DNA of 64,000 nt from Thalassolituus maritimus. GTDB lineage: Bacteria > Pseudomonadota > Gammaproteobacteria > Pseudomonadales > Oceanobacteraceae. Shown piece after piece: positions 17,136 to 25,907 of this stretch. The position numbers and the translations under genes were made by a program. Position 1 is the first letter of the stretch. Every line of letters begins with the position of its first letter. The notes under the pieces were generated by a model. That model was not told the DNA's origin. It saw nothing but the letters and a program-made list of their open reading frames with translations, and searched no databases. The stretch covers positions 186,001-250,000 of the forward strand of contig CAJWBH010000001.1 of NCBI GenBank assembly GCA_913019975.1. The letters are read 5' to 3'.

Positions 17136-17777
17136 ATGCGACTTATTCTTCTCTCTGCTCTGGCTGTATTCTCAACAGGATGCAGCTGGATTCTCGGCGA
17201 CAACCAAGCGCTTTCGTATCTCGATGCTCAGGAAGCTGCTGAAACGCAGGTCCCTGAAGGGATGACCCTGAACACTTACGATCGCTTCCCTGTGCCTGAT
17301 CTTGAAGGTAATCCGGGGCCGGGGGAAGAGTTTAAGATTCCTGTTCCTGCACCGCTGACGGTGGCTCGCGAAGATTCTGAGCCAACGTCGCTGAGTGATT
17401 TCAAACGCGAGTTGAACCCGCGTTTTGTGCGTGATGGCGCGGGCACTCTTACGTTGCAGATTGATGCGCGCTTCGCTCTTTCTTGGTCGCGCGTCGCTGA
17501 TGCCTTGGCGGCCACCGATGTTAAGTTGACAGACCTTAACCGCAGCATTGGTACCTACTTCCTTGAGTTGCCGAATCCGGCAGCCGAGGAAGACGATCGT
17601 AGCTGGTGGGGGCGTCTGTGGGGTGAGAAAATTGAAGAGTTTCTGCCTTATCAGCTGAAGATGGTCGAAGCCGGCGATGGCGTTTATCTGACCCTGCAGG
17701 AAGATGCAGAAACGCTTGCGGAAGACAGCCTGACGCGGGACCTTCTGACACAGGTTAAGCTCCAGCTCGAAAAGTGA
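17136..17777 (+). CDS. bamC: outer membrane assembly lipoprotein BamC, short form
   Basis: The N-terminus is a lipoprotein signal with lipobox STGC (Cys16). An extended segment follows (about 17-90, including SYLDAQEAAETQVPEGM, the part that contacts BamD in E. coli), then one helix-grip-like domain (about 95-213). E. coli BamC is 344 residues with two such domains, so this 213-residue protein lacks the surface-exposed C-terminal one. The position directly after dapA supports the call. The last codons overlap the next gene by 4 bases. Confidence 0.82.
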   Translation: MRLILLSALAVFSTGCSWILGDNQALSYLDAQEAAETQVPEGMTLNTYDRFPVPDLEGNPGPGEEFKIPVPAPLTVAREDSEPTSLSDFKRELNPRFVRDGAGTLTLQIDARFALSWSRVADALAATDVKLTDLNRSIGTYFLELPNPAAEEDDRSWWGRLWGEKIEEFLPYQLKMVEAGDGVYLTLQEDAETLAEDSLTRDLLTQVKLQLEK

Positions 17778-18541
17778 GATTCCGTTCTTTAGGCAGTGGC
17801 AGTCGTGGTAATGCCACTCTGGTTGAGTGCAATGCGCAAGCGCTGTTGATTGACAGTGGCTTTGCCAGACGCACTATGCTCCAGCGCCTGACTGAAGCGG
17901 GTGTTGAACACAGCGCTCTGAAAGCTGCCTTTGTTACTCATGAGCACAGCGATCATGCCAAAGGCATTCAGTCGCTGTGTGAGCACCTGAATATCCCTTT
18001 CTACGCCTCGTTTGGAACTGCACGCCGCATGGAGTGGACTGGCCATTCACTGTGGCGTTGTCTGGTCAGCGATGAACCGGTAGATGTTGCCAGTATGCAG
18101 GTGACGCCTGTCGTGGTTCCTCACGATGCACACGAGCCTCTGCAATTTGTTATTCAGAGTGCAGAAGGGCGGCGCCTTGGTATATTATCCGACCTCGGAT
18201 CACTGACACCGCATGTTGTAAACAGCTATCGTGATTGCCATGCGCTTCAGGTAGAAGCCAATCACGACCCTGTGATGTTAGCGAATGGCCCATACCCACC
18301 GAGCTTGCGAGCACGCGTCGCCGGTGCCTATGGTCATCTCAGCAATGAACAGTGCGCTGACTTTATTCGCCGGGTAAAATGGCCCGGATTGAAGCATGTG
18401 TCTGCTGGGCACATCAGCGAAAAGAACAATGACCGGAATCTGGTAGCTCAGGTTCTGGCTGAAGCAATTGGTTGCTCCCCTCAGGACGTTCCCCTGCTGT
18501 CGCAGGATGAAATGTCAGACTGGGTTGCACTGAACGATTAA
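17774..18541 (+). CDS. MBL-fold metallo-hydrolase (YycJ/WalJ-like)
   Basis: The 255-residue protein begins FRSLGSGSRGNATLVE and has the metal site THEHSDH (Thr55 to His61), with later ligands in VVPHDAHEP and the C-terminal SAGHISEKNN. The family covers phosphodiesterases/nucleases such as WalJ; the substrate is not known. The start is the GTG at 17774 overlapping the bamC stop (GTGA). Genes of this kind often sit between bamC and purC in gammaproteobacteria. Confidence 0.88.
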   Translation: MRFRSLGSGSRGNATLVECNAQALLIDSGFARRTMLQRLTEAGVEHSALKAAFVTHEHSDHAKGIQSLCEHLNIPFYASFGTARRMEWTGHSLWRCLVSDEPVDVASMQVTPVVVPHDAHEPLQFVIQSAEGRRLGILSDLGSLTPHVVNSYRDCHALQVEANHDPVMLANGPYPPSLRARVAGAYGHLSNEQCADFIRRVKWPGLKHVSAGHISEKNNDRNLVAQVLAEAIGCSPQDVPLLSQDEMSDWVALND

Positions 18542-18568
18542 AACCGACCCTCATTCCCGGAGAAACCC

Positions 18569-19279
18569 ATGGAAAAACGCGAACTTCTTTATTCAGGCAA
18601 AGCCAAGTCTGTTTTCACAACAGATGATCCGGACTACATGGTGCTTGAATTCCGTAATGACACTTCCGCGTTTGATGGTAAAAAAGTAGAACAGCTCGAT
18701 CGCAAAGGCATGGTAAACAACAAGTTCAATGCCTTCATTATGACCAAGCTGGCTGAAGCTGGTGTTCCGACGCATTTCGAGAAACTCCTGTCAGACAACG
18801 AGTCGCTGGTGAAGCGTCTCGATATGATTCCACTGGAGTGCGTAGTCCGTAACGTCGCTGCGGGCAGTCTGGTACGTCGTCTGGGTGTGGAAGAGGGGAT
18901 GGACCTGAATCCGCCAACGTTTGAACTGTTCCTGAAGAACGATGAACTCGGCGACCCTATGGTGAACGAGTATCACGCTCAGTCGTTCGGTTGGTCAGAC
19001 GAAGCGACGATCAACAAAATGAAAGAGCTGACGTTCAAGGTAAATGGCGTTCTGAAAGAGCTGTTCCTGAACGGCAACATGCTGCTGGTTGACTACAAGC
19101 TTGAGTTTGGTGTCTTCAATGGCGAAGTGGTTCTGGGTGACGAATTCTCACCAGACGGTTGCCGACTCTGGGACAAAGACACGCGCGAAAAACTCGACAA
19201 AGACCGTTTCCGTCAGGGCCTTGGTGGTGTTGTTGAAGCTTACGAAGAAGTCGGTCGTCGCCTGGGCATGGAATTTTAA
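18569..19279 (+). CDS. purC: phosphoribosylaminoimidazole-succinocarboxamide (SAICAR) synthase
   Basis: PurC joins aspartate to CAIR in purine synthesis. The 236-residue length is standard. Diagnostic segments are [40 protein letters not shown], and LVDYKLEFG followed by [14 protein letters not shown] good RBS (GGAG) precedes the ATG. It closes the dapA-bamC-MBL-purC run. Confidence 0.97.
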   Translation: MEKRELLYSGKAKSVFTTDDPDYMVLEFRNDTSAFDGKKVEQLDRKGMVNNKFNAFIMTKLAEAGVPTHFEKLLSDNESLVKRLDMIPLECVVRNVAAGSLVRRLGVEEGMDLNPPTFELFLKNDELGDPMVNEYHAQSFGWSDEATINKMKELTFKVNGVLKELFLNGNMLLVDYKLEFGVFNGEVVLGDEFSPDGCRLWDKDTREKLDKDRFRQGLGGVVEAYEEVGRRLGMEF

Positions 19280-19302
19280 TCCAGGCACCGATCTCCTTAT
19301 GT

Positions 19303-19328
19303 ATCCGACAAGGCAAACCTTGTCGGAT
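19303..19328 (+). terminator. 11-base perfect stem-loop after purC
   Basis: ATCCGACAAGG and CCTTGTCGGAT pair perfectly around a CAAA loop. There is no T-run directly after it, so it may be a weak terminator or an mRNA-stabilising hairpin. Confidence 0.5.
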
Positions 19329-19426
19329 ATTGCCATAACTATTGGCTTTTCATGATTCTCTGTGCACACTAAGGACGCTGGCGATTAGCCGGTGCTCTGG
19401 AACACAATAAATTACGGGAATAATTC

Positions 19427-20194
19427 ATGAAAAAGACAGCACTTGCGGCTTTTCTGGTCGCGATGACTCCGGTCGCCGCTCAGGCTGACCTGCTTTTCAC
19501 AGTAGGTGCTAAGGCAAACTCCTGGACTGCTGAACCTAGTGGCCAAGTAGATGATGGCTTATCCGCTGACAGCGAAACCAACGGTCTTGGTCTCGACTCT
19601 GACTCTGGCACTAATCTTACTGTGTTCTTCGAGCACCCTGTACCGGTTGTTCCAAACCTGCGTATACGCCAAACGAATCTTGAGTTGGATGGCAGTGGTA
19701 CCATCGTCACTGAAGAATTTAATGGCATTCAGTATACCGGCGAAGTAGACAGCTCAATGGACCTGAGCCATACAGATGCAACCCTGTACTGGGGCCTGCC
19801 TCTGCCAGTGCCGTATGTTGATATTAATCTGGGTCTGACCGCACGTATGTTTGGTGGTGACGTCATCGTTGACGGTGCCACCGTTTCTGGAAATCGTCGC
19901 GAAGAAGTCGAACTCGATTTCACCCTGCCAATGGGCTTTGTTGAAGCGCAGGTCGGCACACCTTTCGGTATCTACGCCGCAGCAGAAATCAACGCAATCG
20001 GCTATGACGGTAATTCACTGACCGATACTGTTCTGACGCTGGGCTATGATCTGCCTGTGCCAGTTGTTGATCTGGGCCTTGAAGTAGGTCACCGTGCATT
20101 GAGCATGAAGACCAACAAAGACACCACCGATATCGAAACTGATTTTGATGTTTCAGGTATCTTCTACGGTGCGTCATTTGCTGTAGGTTTCTGA
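19427..20194 (+). CDS. TIGR04219-type outer membrane beta-barrel protein
   Basis: The 255-residue protein has a signal peptide (1 to about 21, AQA-D), then alternating beta strands with repeated short segments such as PVPVVPNLRIRQTNLEL, LPLPVPYVDINLGLTARM and LPVPVVDLGLEVGHRAL, and a C-terminal Phe typical of outer-membrane barrels. The pattern matches the TIGR04219 family of marine gammaproteobacteria. Function is not known. It is followed by a strong terminator and forms its own unit. Confidence 0.85.
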   Translation: MKKTALAAFLVAMTPVAAQADLLFTVGAKANSWTAEPSGQVDDGLSADSETNGLGLDSDSGTNLTVFFEHPVPVVPNLRIRQTNLELDGSGTIVTEEFNGIQYTGEVDSSMDLSHTDATLYWGLPLPVPYVDINLGLTARMFGGDVIVDGATVSGNRREEVELDFTLPMGFVEAQVGTPFGIYAAAEINAIGYDGNSLTDTVLTLGYDLPVPVVDLGLEVGHRALSMKTNKDTTDIETDFDVSGIFYGASFAVGF

Positions 20195-20220
20195 TCGCAT
20201 TGTTAATGCCGATCTGAAAG

Positions 20221-20247
20221 AAGCCGGGCTGAGCCCGGCTTTTTTTG
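20221..20247 (+). terminator. rho-independent terminator
   Basis: AGCCGGGC, loop TGA, GCCCGGCT, then seven T. It ends the outer-membrane barrel gene and faces the convergent M48 gene. Confidence 0.92.
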
Positions 20248-20267
20248 TGCGCCTGGCCCCTCGGCGA

Positions 20268-21263
20268 TTAATCCGACGCACTTTCGATACGCTCTGTGCG
20301 TGTTTTCCGTTCCGGGTGTGTGCTCAGGTATTCCCGCCAGCTATTGGTTTCGCGCTCGCTGCCGGGCAGTGAGTTAAGTGCACTGGCCAGAAGGTCTGGT
20401 GACATGCCTGCTGCTTTCAGGTGCTCGACGGCGAAGTCATCTGCATCGGTTTCCATCGTCCGGCTGAAGGCATTTTCGCCGAGCGAAATTCCGGTACCCA
20501 GTACGACTTCTGATAAGCCTTCAAGGTCTCCAAGCAAGAGCCCATAAACAATGGCACCGGCACTGGCCTGAACCATCATTTGTGCGCCGTGCCGGCGGTC
20601 TACATGGCCTGCCTCATGAAATAGCACAGCTATCAGTTCGTCGCGACTGAGAATATTAACCAGCTCATCAAATACCACGATGGTGCCATCGGGCAGTGCG
20701 AAAGCATTGGGAGCGATGGCGCTGCGGAAAAGGATTCGATAGTCATTATCCAACCCCGCTTTTTCTGCGGCTTTATTCCAGTCTTTTATGATCGAAGCCT
20801 GCTCATACTGGGCGAGCGTCGAAGGCTCCAGAGAATAGTCGAGCGTCTTCATCGATGAGCGGCCAACCCGATTCAGCACCTCTTGCGGCACTAAGGGCGC
20901 TGTAGCCTTTGCGCCTGCAGGAATAACCTGGGTAAACATCAGCCAGAAGGACAGCGGAACCAGCAAGGCGGCCGCCAGAACCATCACCATATGGCTTTCG
21001 AGGTAAGCCAGAAAGCCACTGCGCGGTGTCCATCTCAGGTCCGGGTCTTCGGGAATAAAGTAGTCACCACTGTCAAAGTGCAGCTCAACTGGAATACCGG
21101 GGAGGATATCGCCTTGTCTGCATTCTTTCAGCGTTGTCGAGGTCAGCTCGTAATCGAAATCGGTCGCAAGGACGCGGAGTGAGCCGTCGTCCCTGAGGAG
21201 AAGAATGGCAGGACGCGTATCGCTGCGACCTGCCATACAGTATTTGCCAGTGATCCTTTGCAT
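20268..21263 (-). CDS. membrane-anchored M48-family metallopeptidase
   Basis: The 331-residue protein has an N-terminal small domain (ITGKYCMAGRSDTRPAILLL, about 1-75), one transmembrane segment (about 91-111), then an M48 peptidase domain with HEAGH at 216-220 and a downstream Glu in METDADDFAVEHL. The start overlaps the stop of the DUF898 gene by one base (TGATG). Such DUF898-peptidase pairs recur in proteobacteria; the target of the protease is unknown. Confidence 0.88.
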   Translation of the reverse strand: MQRITGKYCMAGRSDTRPAILLLRDDGSLRVLATDFDYELTSTTLKECRQGDILPGIPVELHFDSGDYFIPEDPDLRWTPRSGFLAYLESHMVMVLAAALLVPLSFWLMFTQVIPAGAKATAPLVPQEVLNRVGRSSMKTLDYSLEPSTLAQYEQASIIKDWNKAAEKAGLDNDYRILFRSAIAPNAFALPDGTIVVFDELVNILSRDELIAVLFHEAGHVDRRHGAQMMVQASAGAIVYGLLLGDLEGLSEVVLGTGISLGENAFSRTMETDADDFAVEHLKAAGMSPDLLASALNSLPGSERETNSWREYLSTHPERKTRTERIESASD

Positions 21264-22312
21264 CAGACGATGGAAAGGTCAGTATCGAACATACCGGCAG
21301 CTTCTTCACCAAAGGCGCTTTCCTTGCCTTCAACCTGATTGGCCATATGATCAATGCGCGGCGTCAGGAATACCGTCGTCTTCGAGGCGATATAGCGCAT
21401 CTTGATGACTTTAGCCGCCGGGAAGGCAAGGCCGAGAGTAAAAAGAATCAGGACGGCGTTAAGCAGAGTAATACCCAGATAACCAGCAACCGTAATGCGT
21501 GACTCGAAGCGAACAAGCTCATCTGCTTTGAGACTTTCAGCAATGTGGTTGCGGATCATGGCATTGAAGACAGACTGGACGAGAAAGCTGAAGAAATACA
21601 TGACCAGAATGATAGGTAAAAACGACAATGGGTTCGGGGCTTCACTACCCTGCATGGTCGTAAGTGTTCCGGCCATGGATGATGCAATCAGGATGAAAGC
21701 AATAATAGAAACCAGGAAAACGACCAGCGCCGCTTTGTAATACTGACCTGTGCTGGTATTCAGTTGCAGTTTTTCACCGCCGTATTCGCAGTTACCAAAC
21801 ATGAATTGATGAATTTTTTTGATGACCCAAGGTAGAGCAAGATACAGGGTGACAGCAGCTACTAATGGCAAAACGATAAAGTGATACAGAGCGCCCATAT
21901 AGTCGCCTTTAAAATCAAAGCGAACATTACGGTAAGCGGTATTGCGGTAGGTAAATTTAAGGCCCTGAACTATGAGCCACGGGCTCAATGGGATCAGAGC
22001 AAGATACATAATGCCTGCAGCTATGGGTTCGACCATGGAAACGCCCACAAAAATAAGAAATACGCCCAACGCTAACAAGCGACCCAGCAAAATCTGCTTA
22101 GGCGTTGCCAGGTATTGCAGGCGATTATCCTCGATGCTGGTGTGGCCGTAGAGGTATTGGTTATTCCGTACTTTCGCCCATGCCCCATAAATACCCAGCG
22201 TGGCCAGGGTAAGAAGCATATTTACTAACCAGAGCTTAGTGTAACCCCATGGTGTGGCAGTAAATTCAATAGCAGCGCTACGCTCGTTGGCGAAGCTTTC
22301 AGGCGTCGTCAT
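21263..22312 (-). CDS. YjgN/DUF898 integral membrane protein
   Basis: This 349-residue protein shows the family signature YTKLWLVNMLLTLATLGIYG followed by AWAKVRNNQYLYGHT, and a second repeat-like region with similar helices. About six to seven transmembrane helices are visible. DUF898 proteins are of unknown function. The RBS (AAGGA) is well placed. It is translationally coupled to the M48 peptidase. Confidence 0.9.
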   Translation of the reverse strand: MTTPESFANERSAAIEFTATPWGYTKLWLVNMLLTLATLGIYGAWAKVRNNQYLYGHTSIEDNRLQYLATPKQILLGRLLALGVFLIFVGVSMVEPIAAGIMYLALIPLSPWLIVQGLKFTYRNTAYRNVRFDFKGDYMGALYHFIVLPLVAAVTLYLALPWVIKKIHQFMFGNCEYGGEKLQLNTSTGQYYKAALVVFLVSIIAFILIASSMAGTLTTMQGSEAPNPLSFLPIILVMYFFSFLVQSVFNAMIRNHIAESLKADELVRFESRITVAGYLGITLLNAVLILFTLGLAFPAAKVIKMRYIASKTTVFLTPRIDHMANQVEGKESAFGEEAAGMFDTDLSIV

Positions 22313-22369
22313 AATTACGTCCTTGTAGTGATCTGCAGGCTGTTCATTCAGCCATGGTGCAGGTTTGGT

Positions 22370-23197
22370 TTATTTGTCCTCGCGGACGAATTCGGCCAGA
22401 ACCCGGTCAGAAGCCCGGCTACCAACCAGAATACTCATTACATCTGTGCGAATCGCACTGATCGGATGTTTACGATATTCATGTTCCAGGCGGCAGCGCT
22501 GAAGCGGACAGAAACGGAATCCAATCTGCATCGTCAGTGCACGCTCACTGGTGTGCTCGTAAGCTTTTTCTGGGCTGATGTACCAACTCAGGTCTTCAAA
22601 CAGGCCCGGCTCCCAGCGCCAACTGCTTTGCATGGTGGCGAGCACATCGTAGTCTTTGAAATTCAGCGTCGCAGCAACCCAGCGCTGGCCATCTTCACGC
22701 TCAACCATCTGACCCAGACGGTTTTCAATTTGCTGATTTTTGAGGGTGAATTCCAGAACCGATTTGGCTTTCTGGCCTGGCTGGTAGGCGGCATTTTTAT
22801 CCGGGAATAACGGGCTATAGACCGTGCTGTTTGGCAGGTTGCGCATACCAACAATAACAAAGCTCTGTTTACGATCGCCGTAGTTATATTTGGCGGCCTG
22901 AAGTTCGAGTTCGATGTAGTAGGTTTTTCCGGCACGGAGGTCAGAAGTAATGTCGCCGCTGAATAATGTATCGATGTCGGATTCAGAGAGGTACTCAGCG
23001 CCGGACCAGGCATCGCGGGCGTCGTTCAGACGCTCTTGAACCCGTGCGTCTCGCTCAGCGGCGAGTCTTTCGGCTTCAAGACGCGCTTCTTCCAGTCTCT
23101 GGGCTTCCAGCAGTTGCTGACGGCGTAGTTCTTCTTTGGATGGCCCACAGGCAGAAATGACAATAGCGCAAAGCACCAATACAGCGAGACGGAGCAT
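22370..23197 (-). CDS. lipoprotein with N-terminal coiled coil, unknown function
   Basis: The 275-residue protein has a lipoprotein signal with lipobox ISAC (Cys17). A charged Glu/Arg/Leu helix follows (about 22-62, EELRRQQLLEAQRLEEARLE), which should be a coiled coil. The rest is a mixed domain without a family I recognise. It is likely anchored to the outer membrane. A 57-base gap separates it from the DUF898 gene downstream on the same strand, so co-transcription is possible. Confidence 0.72.
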   Translation of the reverse strand: MLRLAVLVLCAIVISACGPSKEELRRQQLLEAQRLEEARLEAERLAAERDARVQERLNDARDAWSGAEYLSESDIDTLFSGDITSDLRAGKTYYIELELQAAKYNYGDRKQSFVIVGMRNLPNSTVYSPLFPDKNAAYQPGQKAKSVLEFTLKNQQIENRLGQMVEREDGQRWVAATLNFKDYDVLATMQSSWRWEPGLFEDLSWYISPEKAYEHTSERALTMQIGFRFCPLQRCRLEHEYRKHPISAIRTDVMSILVGSRASDRVLAEFVREDK

Positions 23198-23383
23198 GTT
23201 AATTCCTTACTTATTATACTGACCCGAACTGAGTATTGCTGAGCCCAGCTGGGTAAAAAGCGGTTACAGTATACCGTCGACGAATGAAAAAGGGGACTCG
23301 TTGAACTCATTCAGTGCCCTGTGGACAAAGAATAGTGACTATGACACTCTTCGGGCTGTTTTCAATGATTGGGGACGTCTGAA

Positions 23384-23593
23384 TTGCGAGCTCTGCTGAT
23401 ATTAGTGATTACGTTTATAACCGGATGCAATCTGGTAGAACGCCCTTTTGCGGACACGCCCGACAGAGAGCTGAGAGAACGTAATTACCGGTGTCAGATG
23501 ACGGGTTCGCTATCGGCAGCGGAAATCCAGGTATGCAAAAATATTCGAAGGGAATGTGATGCGCGTGCCGAGAGAGGGAATTTCGTGTGCTGA
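23384..23593 (+). CDS. small hypothetical lipoprotein
   Basis: This 69-residue product starts at the TTG at 23384, chosen because GGGGAC lies 8 bases upstream. The N-terminus LRALLILVITFITGC is a lipoprotein signal with lipobox ITGC. The mature part has four further cysteines (CQMTG, VCKN, ECDA, C-terminal FVC), suggesting disulfides in the periplasm. No family is recognised. Confidence 0.6.
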   Translation: MRALLILVITFITGCNLVERPFADTPDRELRERNYRCQMTGSLSAAEIQVCKNIRRECDARAERGNFVC

Positions 23594-23606
23594 CCCAAGC
23601 TTGGGT
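23593..23606. promoter_or_regulatory. 14-base perfect palindrome upstream of the FKBP gene
   Basis: ACCCAAGCTTGGGT has no loop, so it is more likely a protein binding site than a hairpin. It starts within the stop codon of the small lipoprotein gene and ends 33 bases before the FKBP start. Confidence 0.35.
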
Positions 23607-23638
23607 ACTGAGATCTTAAACTGCCATCAGGAAATACT

Positions 23639-24328
23639 ATGAAATTGAATAAACTGGTTCCAGCGATTGCGTTGGGGACACTGTTATTGGCTGGTTGCGG
23701 CCAGGAGGAAAAAGTGAAACTTGAGACCACCGCTCAGAAAGCGAGCTACGGTGCAGGCCTGAACATCGGTCGTCAGATCGAACGTGAAGGTGCAGACATT
23801 GATCTTGATGCATTGGTTGCGGGTATCCGTGATTCTGTTTCTAAAGCTGAACAGCAGGTCAGCGACGAAGATATTCAGGCGGCATTCATGTCACTGCGTG
23901 AAGATGCTGAGCGCAAGCAGAAAGCTCTGGATGATGAAGCAGCTCAGGCGAGCGAAGAATTCCTGGCGAAGAACGCAGAACGTGAAGAAGTAAAAGTTAC
24001 TGATTCAGGCCTGCAATATGAAGTTCTGACTTCTGTAGAAGAAGGTGAGTCACCGGCAGCAACCGATACTGTTCGTGTTCACTACCACGGTACGCTGATC
24101 GACGGAGAAGTTTTTGACAGCTCTGTTCAGCGCGGTCAGCCTGCCGAATTCCCGGTAAACGGTGTGATCCGTGGTTGGGTCGAAGCACTCCAGATGATGA
24201 AGCCAGGTGAGAAGTGGAAGCTGTTCATCCCGGCAGACCTGGCTTACGGTGCTCGTAGCCCAAGCCCTAAAATTCCAGCGAACTCAGCGCTGGTGTTTGA
24301 GGTAGAACTGCTCGAGATTGTTAAGTAA
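23639..24328 (+). CDS. FKBP-type peptidyl-prolyl isomerase lipoprotein (FkpA/Mip-like)
   Basis: The 229-residue protein has a lipobox LAGC (Cys20), an N-terminal helical dimerisation domain (about 30-110, with KASYGAGLNIGRQIEREG), and a C-terminal FKBP domain (about 120-229: VRVHYHGTLIDGEVFDSS, GVIRGWVEALQMMKPGEKW, PADLAYG). It is expected to act as a proline isomerase and chaperone in the periplasm. The anchored form resembles Mip more than soluble FkpA. A UUCG-loop terminator follows. Confidence 0.92.
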   Translation: MKLNKLVPAIALGTLLLAGCGQEEKVKLETTAQKASYGAGLNIGRQIEREGADIDLDALVAGIRDSVSKAEQQVSDEDIQAAFMSLREDAERKQKALDDEAAQASEEFLAKNAEREEVKVTDSGLQYEVLTSVEEGESPAATDTVRVHYHGTLIDGEVFDSSVQRGQPAEFPVNGVIRGWVEALQMMKPGEKWKLFIPADLAYGARSPSPKIPANSALVFEVELLEIVK

Positions 24329-24346
24329 TAAATACAGCCTCGCAGA

Positions 24347-24372
24347 AAAGGCCCTCTTCGGAGGGCTTTTTT
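24347..24372 (+). terminator. rho-independent terminator with TTCG tetraloop
   Basis: GCCCTC-TTCG-GAGGGC followed by six T and preceded by four A. It ends the FKBP gene and may work in both directions. Confidence 0.93.
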
Positions 24373-24425
24373 GTGCCTGCTCATCGAGTGTGCGTATAGA
24401 AAACAGAAAGCCCGAATGCGTCAGG

Positions 24426-24677
24426 TTATTGAGCGACGGCTTCTTCTAGCTCTTCAGATACTTCGTCTTGTTGACCGCCGCGGAGTCCGCAGCCAGACAT
24501 GTGGGAGAGTGTTCTCTCAAGACTTTCAAGTTGTTGGTCGGTCAATCGAATCGTATTTCCACAGACGCGACATATGGATTTGCGATCTATCCGTAATTTC
24601 TCAGCAGGCTGTGATGTGTAATTTTTACACTCAGGACAAGGCAGCGGGTACTGAACAACAGAAGCAACAGAAGACAT
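24426..24677 (-). CDS. small zinc-ribbon-like protein, hypothetical
   Basis: The 83-residue product starts at the ATG at 24677. Two Cys pairs 22 residues apart (CPEC near residue 14 and CRVC near residue 37) are spaced as in a zinc ribbon. The second half is an acidic helix (LTDQQLESLERTL, then DEVSEELEEAV). The family is not recognised. It lies between the FKBP terminator and the tRNA genes, in the tRNA orientation. Confidence 0.6.
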   Translation of the reverse strand: MSSVASVVQYPLPCPECKNYTSQPAEKLRIDRKSICRVCGNTIRLTDQQLESLERTLSHMSGCGLRGGQQDEVSEELEEAVAQ

Positions 24678-24767
24678 AAGCAATAATTAAACAAAAACCA
24701 GTGTTGAAGCTGATTTATACAGCATTAAAGGTATTGTTTGAAGGGCATTGCGGGCGAAGTGTGAGAA

Positions 24768-24844
24768 TGGTCGGGGTAGAGAGATTCGAACTCCCGACAT
24801 CCTGGTCCCAAACCAGGCGCGCTACCAGACTGCGCTATACCCCG
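24768..24844 (-). tRNA. tRNA-Pro (anticodon TGG)
   Basis: On the minus strand a 77-nucleotide cloverleaf reads CGGGGTA in the acceptor stem, pairing with TACCCCG, then discriminator A and an encoded CCA. The anticodon stem CCTGG/CCAGG encloses TTTGGGA, giving TGG. The T-arm has GTTCGAATC. Confidence 0.97.
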
Positions 24845-24854
24845 AATGCTGTGT

Positions 24855-24930
24855 TGGCTCCCCGAGCTGGACTTGAACCAGCGACCAATAGATTAACAGT
24901 CTACTGCTCTACCGACTGAGCTATCGGGGA
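24855..24930 (-). tRNA. tRNA-Asn (anticodon GTT)
   Basis: On the minus strand a 76-nucleotide cloverleaf starts TCCCCGA, pairs with the 3' acceptor strand and ends with encoded CCA. The anticodon loop CTGTTAA gives GTT, and the T-arm contains GTTCAAGTC. It lies 10 bases upstream of the tRNA-Pro gene, so the two are probably one transcript. Confidence 0.97.
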
Positions 24931-24950
24931 ACATCTCAACAGCGGGACGA

Positions 24951-24979
24951 ATATTACGGATTTACCCGGATGTCGTCAA
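24951..24979 (-). promoter_or_regulatory. strong promoter of the tRNA-Asn/tRNA-Pro transcript
   Basis: On the minus strand TTGACG (24974-24979), a 17-base spacer and TAATAT (24951-24956). The next bases are GC-rich, the discriminator type typical of stringently controlled stable-RNA promoters. Confidence 0.85.
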
Positions 24980-25025
24980 CACCTTTGTTTCAAAAAATCA
25001 TAGAAAACAAAAAGATAGAGGAAAC

Positions 25026-25050
25026 ATCAGGGCTGCGCGGCAGCCCTGAT
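25026..25050 (-). terminator. stem-loop after galU
   Basis: ATCAGGGCTGC and GCAGCCCTGAT form an 11-base stem with a three-base loop. On the minus strand a pyrimidine/T-rich stretch follows. It lies about 20 bases after the galU stop. Confidence 0.8.
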
Positions 25051-25070
25051 GCGTATCCTCAGACGAGGGC

Positions 25071-25907
25071 TTATTTGCCCTGTTTGAAGATATTCTCGTA
25101 GACATAGTTGGTCGCTTCAACGAAACCGTCGATGCTACCGCAGTCGAAGCGGGTACCGCGGAACTTATACGCCAGTACACAGCCTTCCTGAGCCTGCTTC
25201 AGCAGGGCATCAGTGATCTGAACCTCACCGTTTTTGCCCGGAGGTGTATCTTCGATCTTGTCGAAGATGTCCGGTGTCAGAATGTAGCGGCCAATAATCG
25301 CCAGATTGCTTGGTGCATCTTCTTTGGCTGGCTTCTCAACCATATCGGTTACGCGGAAGAGGCCGTCTTTCATCTCTTCGCCAGCAATCACGCCGTACTT
25401 ATGCACTTCGTCTTCAGGCACTTCCTGTACTGCAACAATAGAGCAGCGGAACTGAGAGAAGACTTTAACCATCTGAGCCAGTACGCCTTCACCGTCGTCA
25501 CCAGCAACACATAGGTCATCGGCCAGAACAACGGCAAATGGCTCGTCACCCATCAGGTATTTGCCGGACAGAATCGCGTGGCCCAGACCTTTCATATGGT
25601 TCTGGCGTTTGAAGGCAAATTCGTTTTCATCGATGAGGGTGCGGATAGAGGTCAGCAGGCTTTCCTTACCAGAACCTTCGATTTCTTTTTCGAGCTCGTA
25701 AGAGATATCGAAATGGTCAGCAATGGCACGTTTACCACGGCCTGTGATGAAACCTATGCGATCAATACCAGCCTCAGTTGCTTCTTCTACGCCATACTGT
25801 ACTAGCGGCTTGTTAACGATCGGGAGCATCTCTTTAGGCATTGCTTTGGTTGCTGGGAGGAACCGGGTTCCGTATCCGGCGACCGGGAATAGGCATTTGC
25901 GAATCAT
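25071..25907 (-). CDS. galU: UTP-glucose-1-phosphate uridylyltransferase GalU
   Basis: GalU makes UDP-glucose from UTP and glucose-1-phosphate. I use the ATG at 25907 (278 residues): it has GGAAAG upstream and gives the family start IRKCLFPVAGYGTRFLPATK. An ATG at 25931 would add eight residues. Further signatures are AMPKEMLPIVNKPLVQYGVEEA, FAVVLADDL and FDCGSIDGFVEATN. In this region it supplies the sugar donor for glucosylglycerate synthesis and can recycle the glucose-1-phosphate released by the phosphorylase at 30888-32630. Confidence 0.96.
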   Translation of the reverse strand: MIRKCLFPVAGYGTRFLPATKAMPKEMLPIVNKPLVQYGVEEATEAGIDRIGFITGRGKRAIADHFDISYELEKEIEGSGKESLLTSIRTLIDENEFAFKRQNHMKGLGHAILSGKYLMGDEPFAVVLADDLCVAGDDGEGVLAQMVKVFSQFRCSIVAVQEVPEDEVHKYGVIAGEEMKDGLFRVTDMVEKPAKEDAPSNLAIIGRYILTPDIFDKIEDTPPGKNGEVQITDALLKQAQEGCVLAYKFRGTRFDCGSIDGFVEATNYVYENIFKQGK

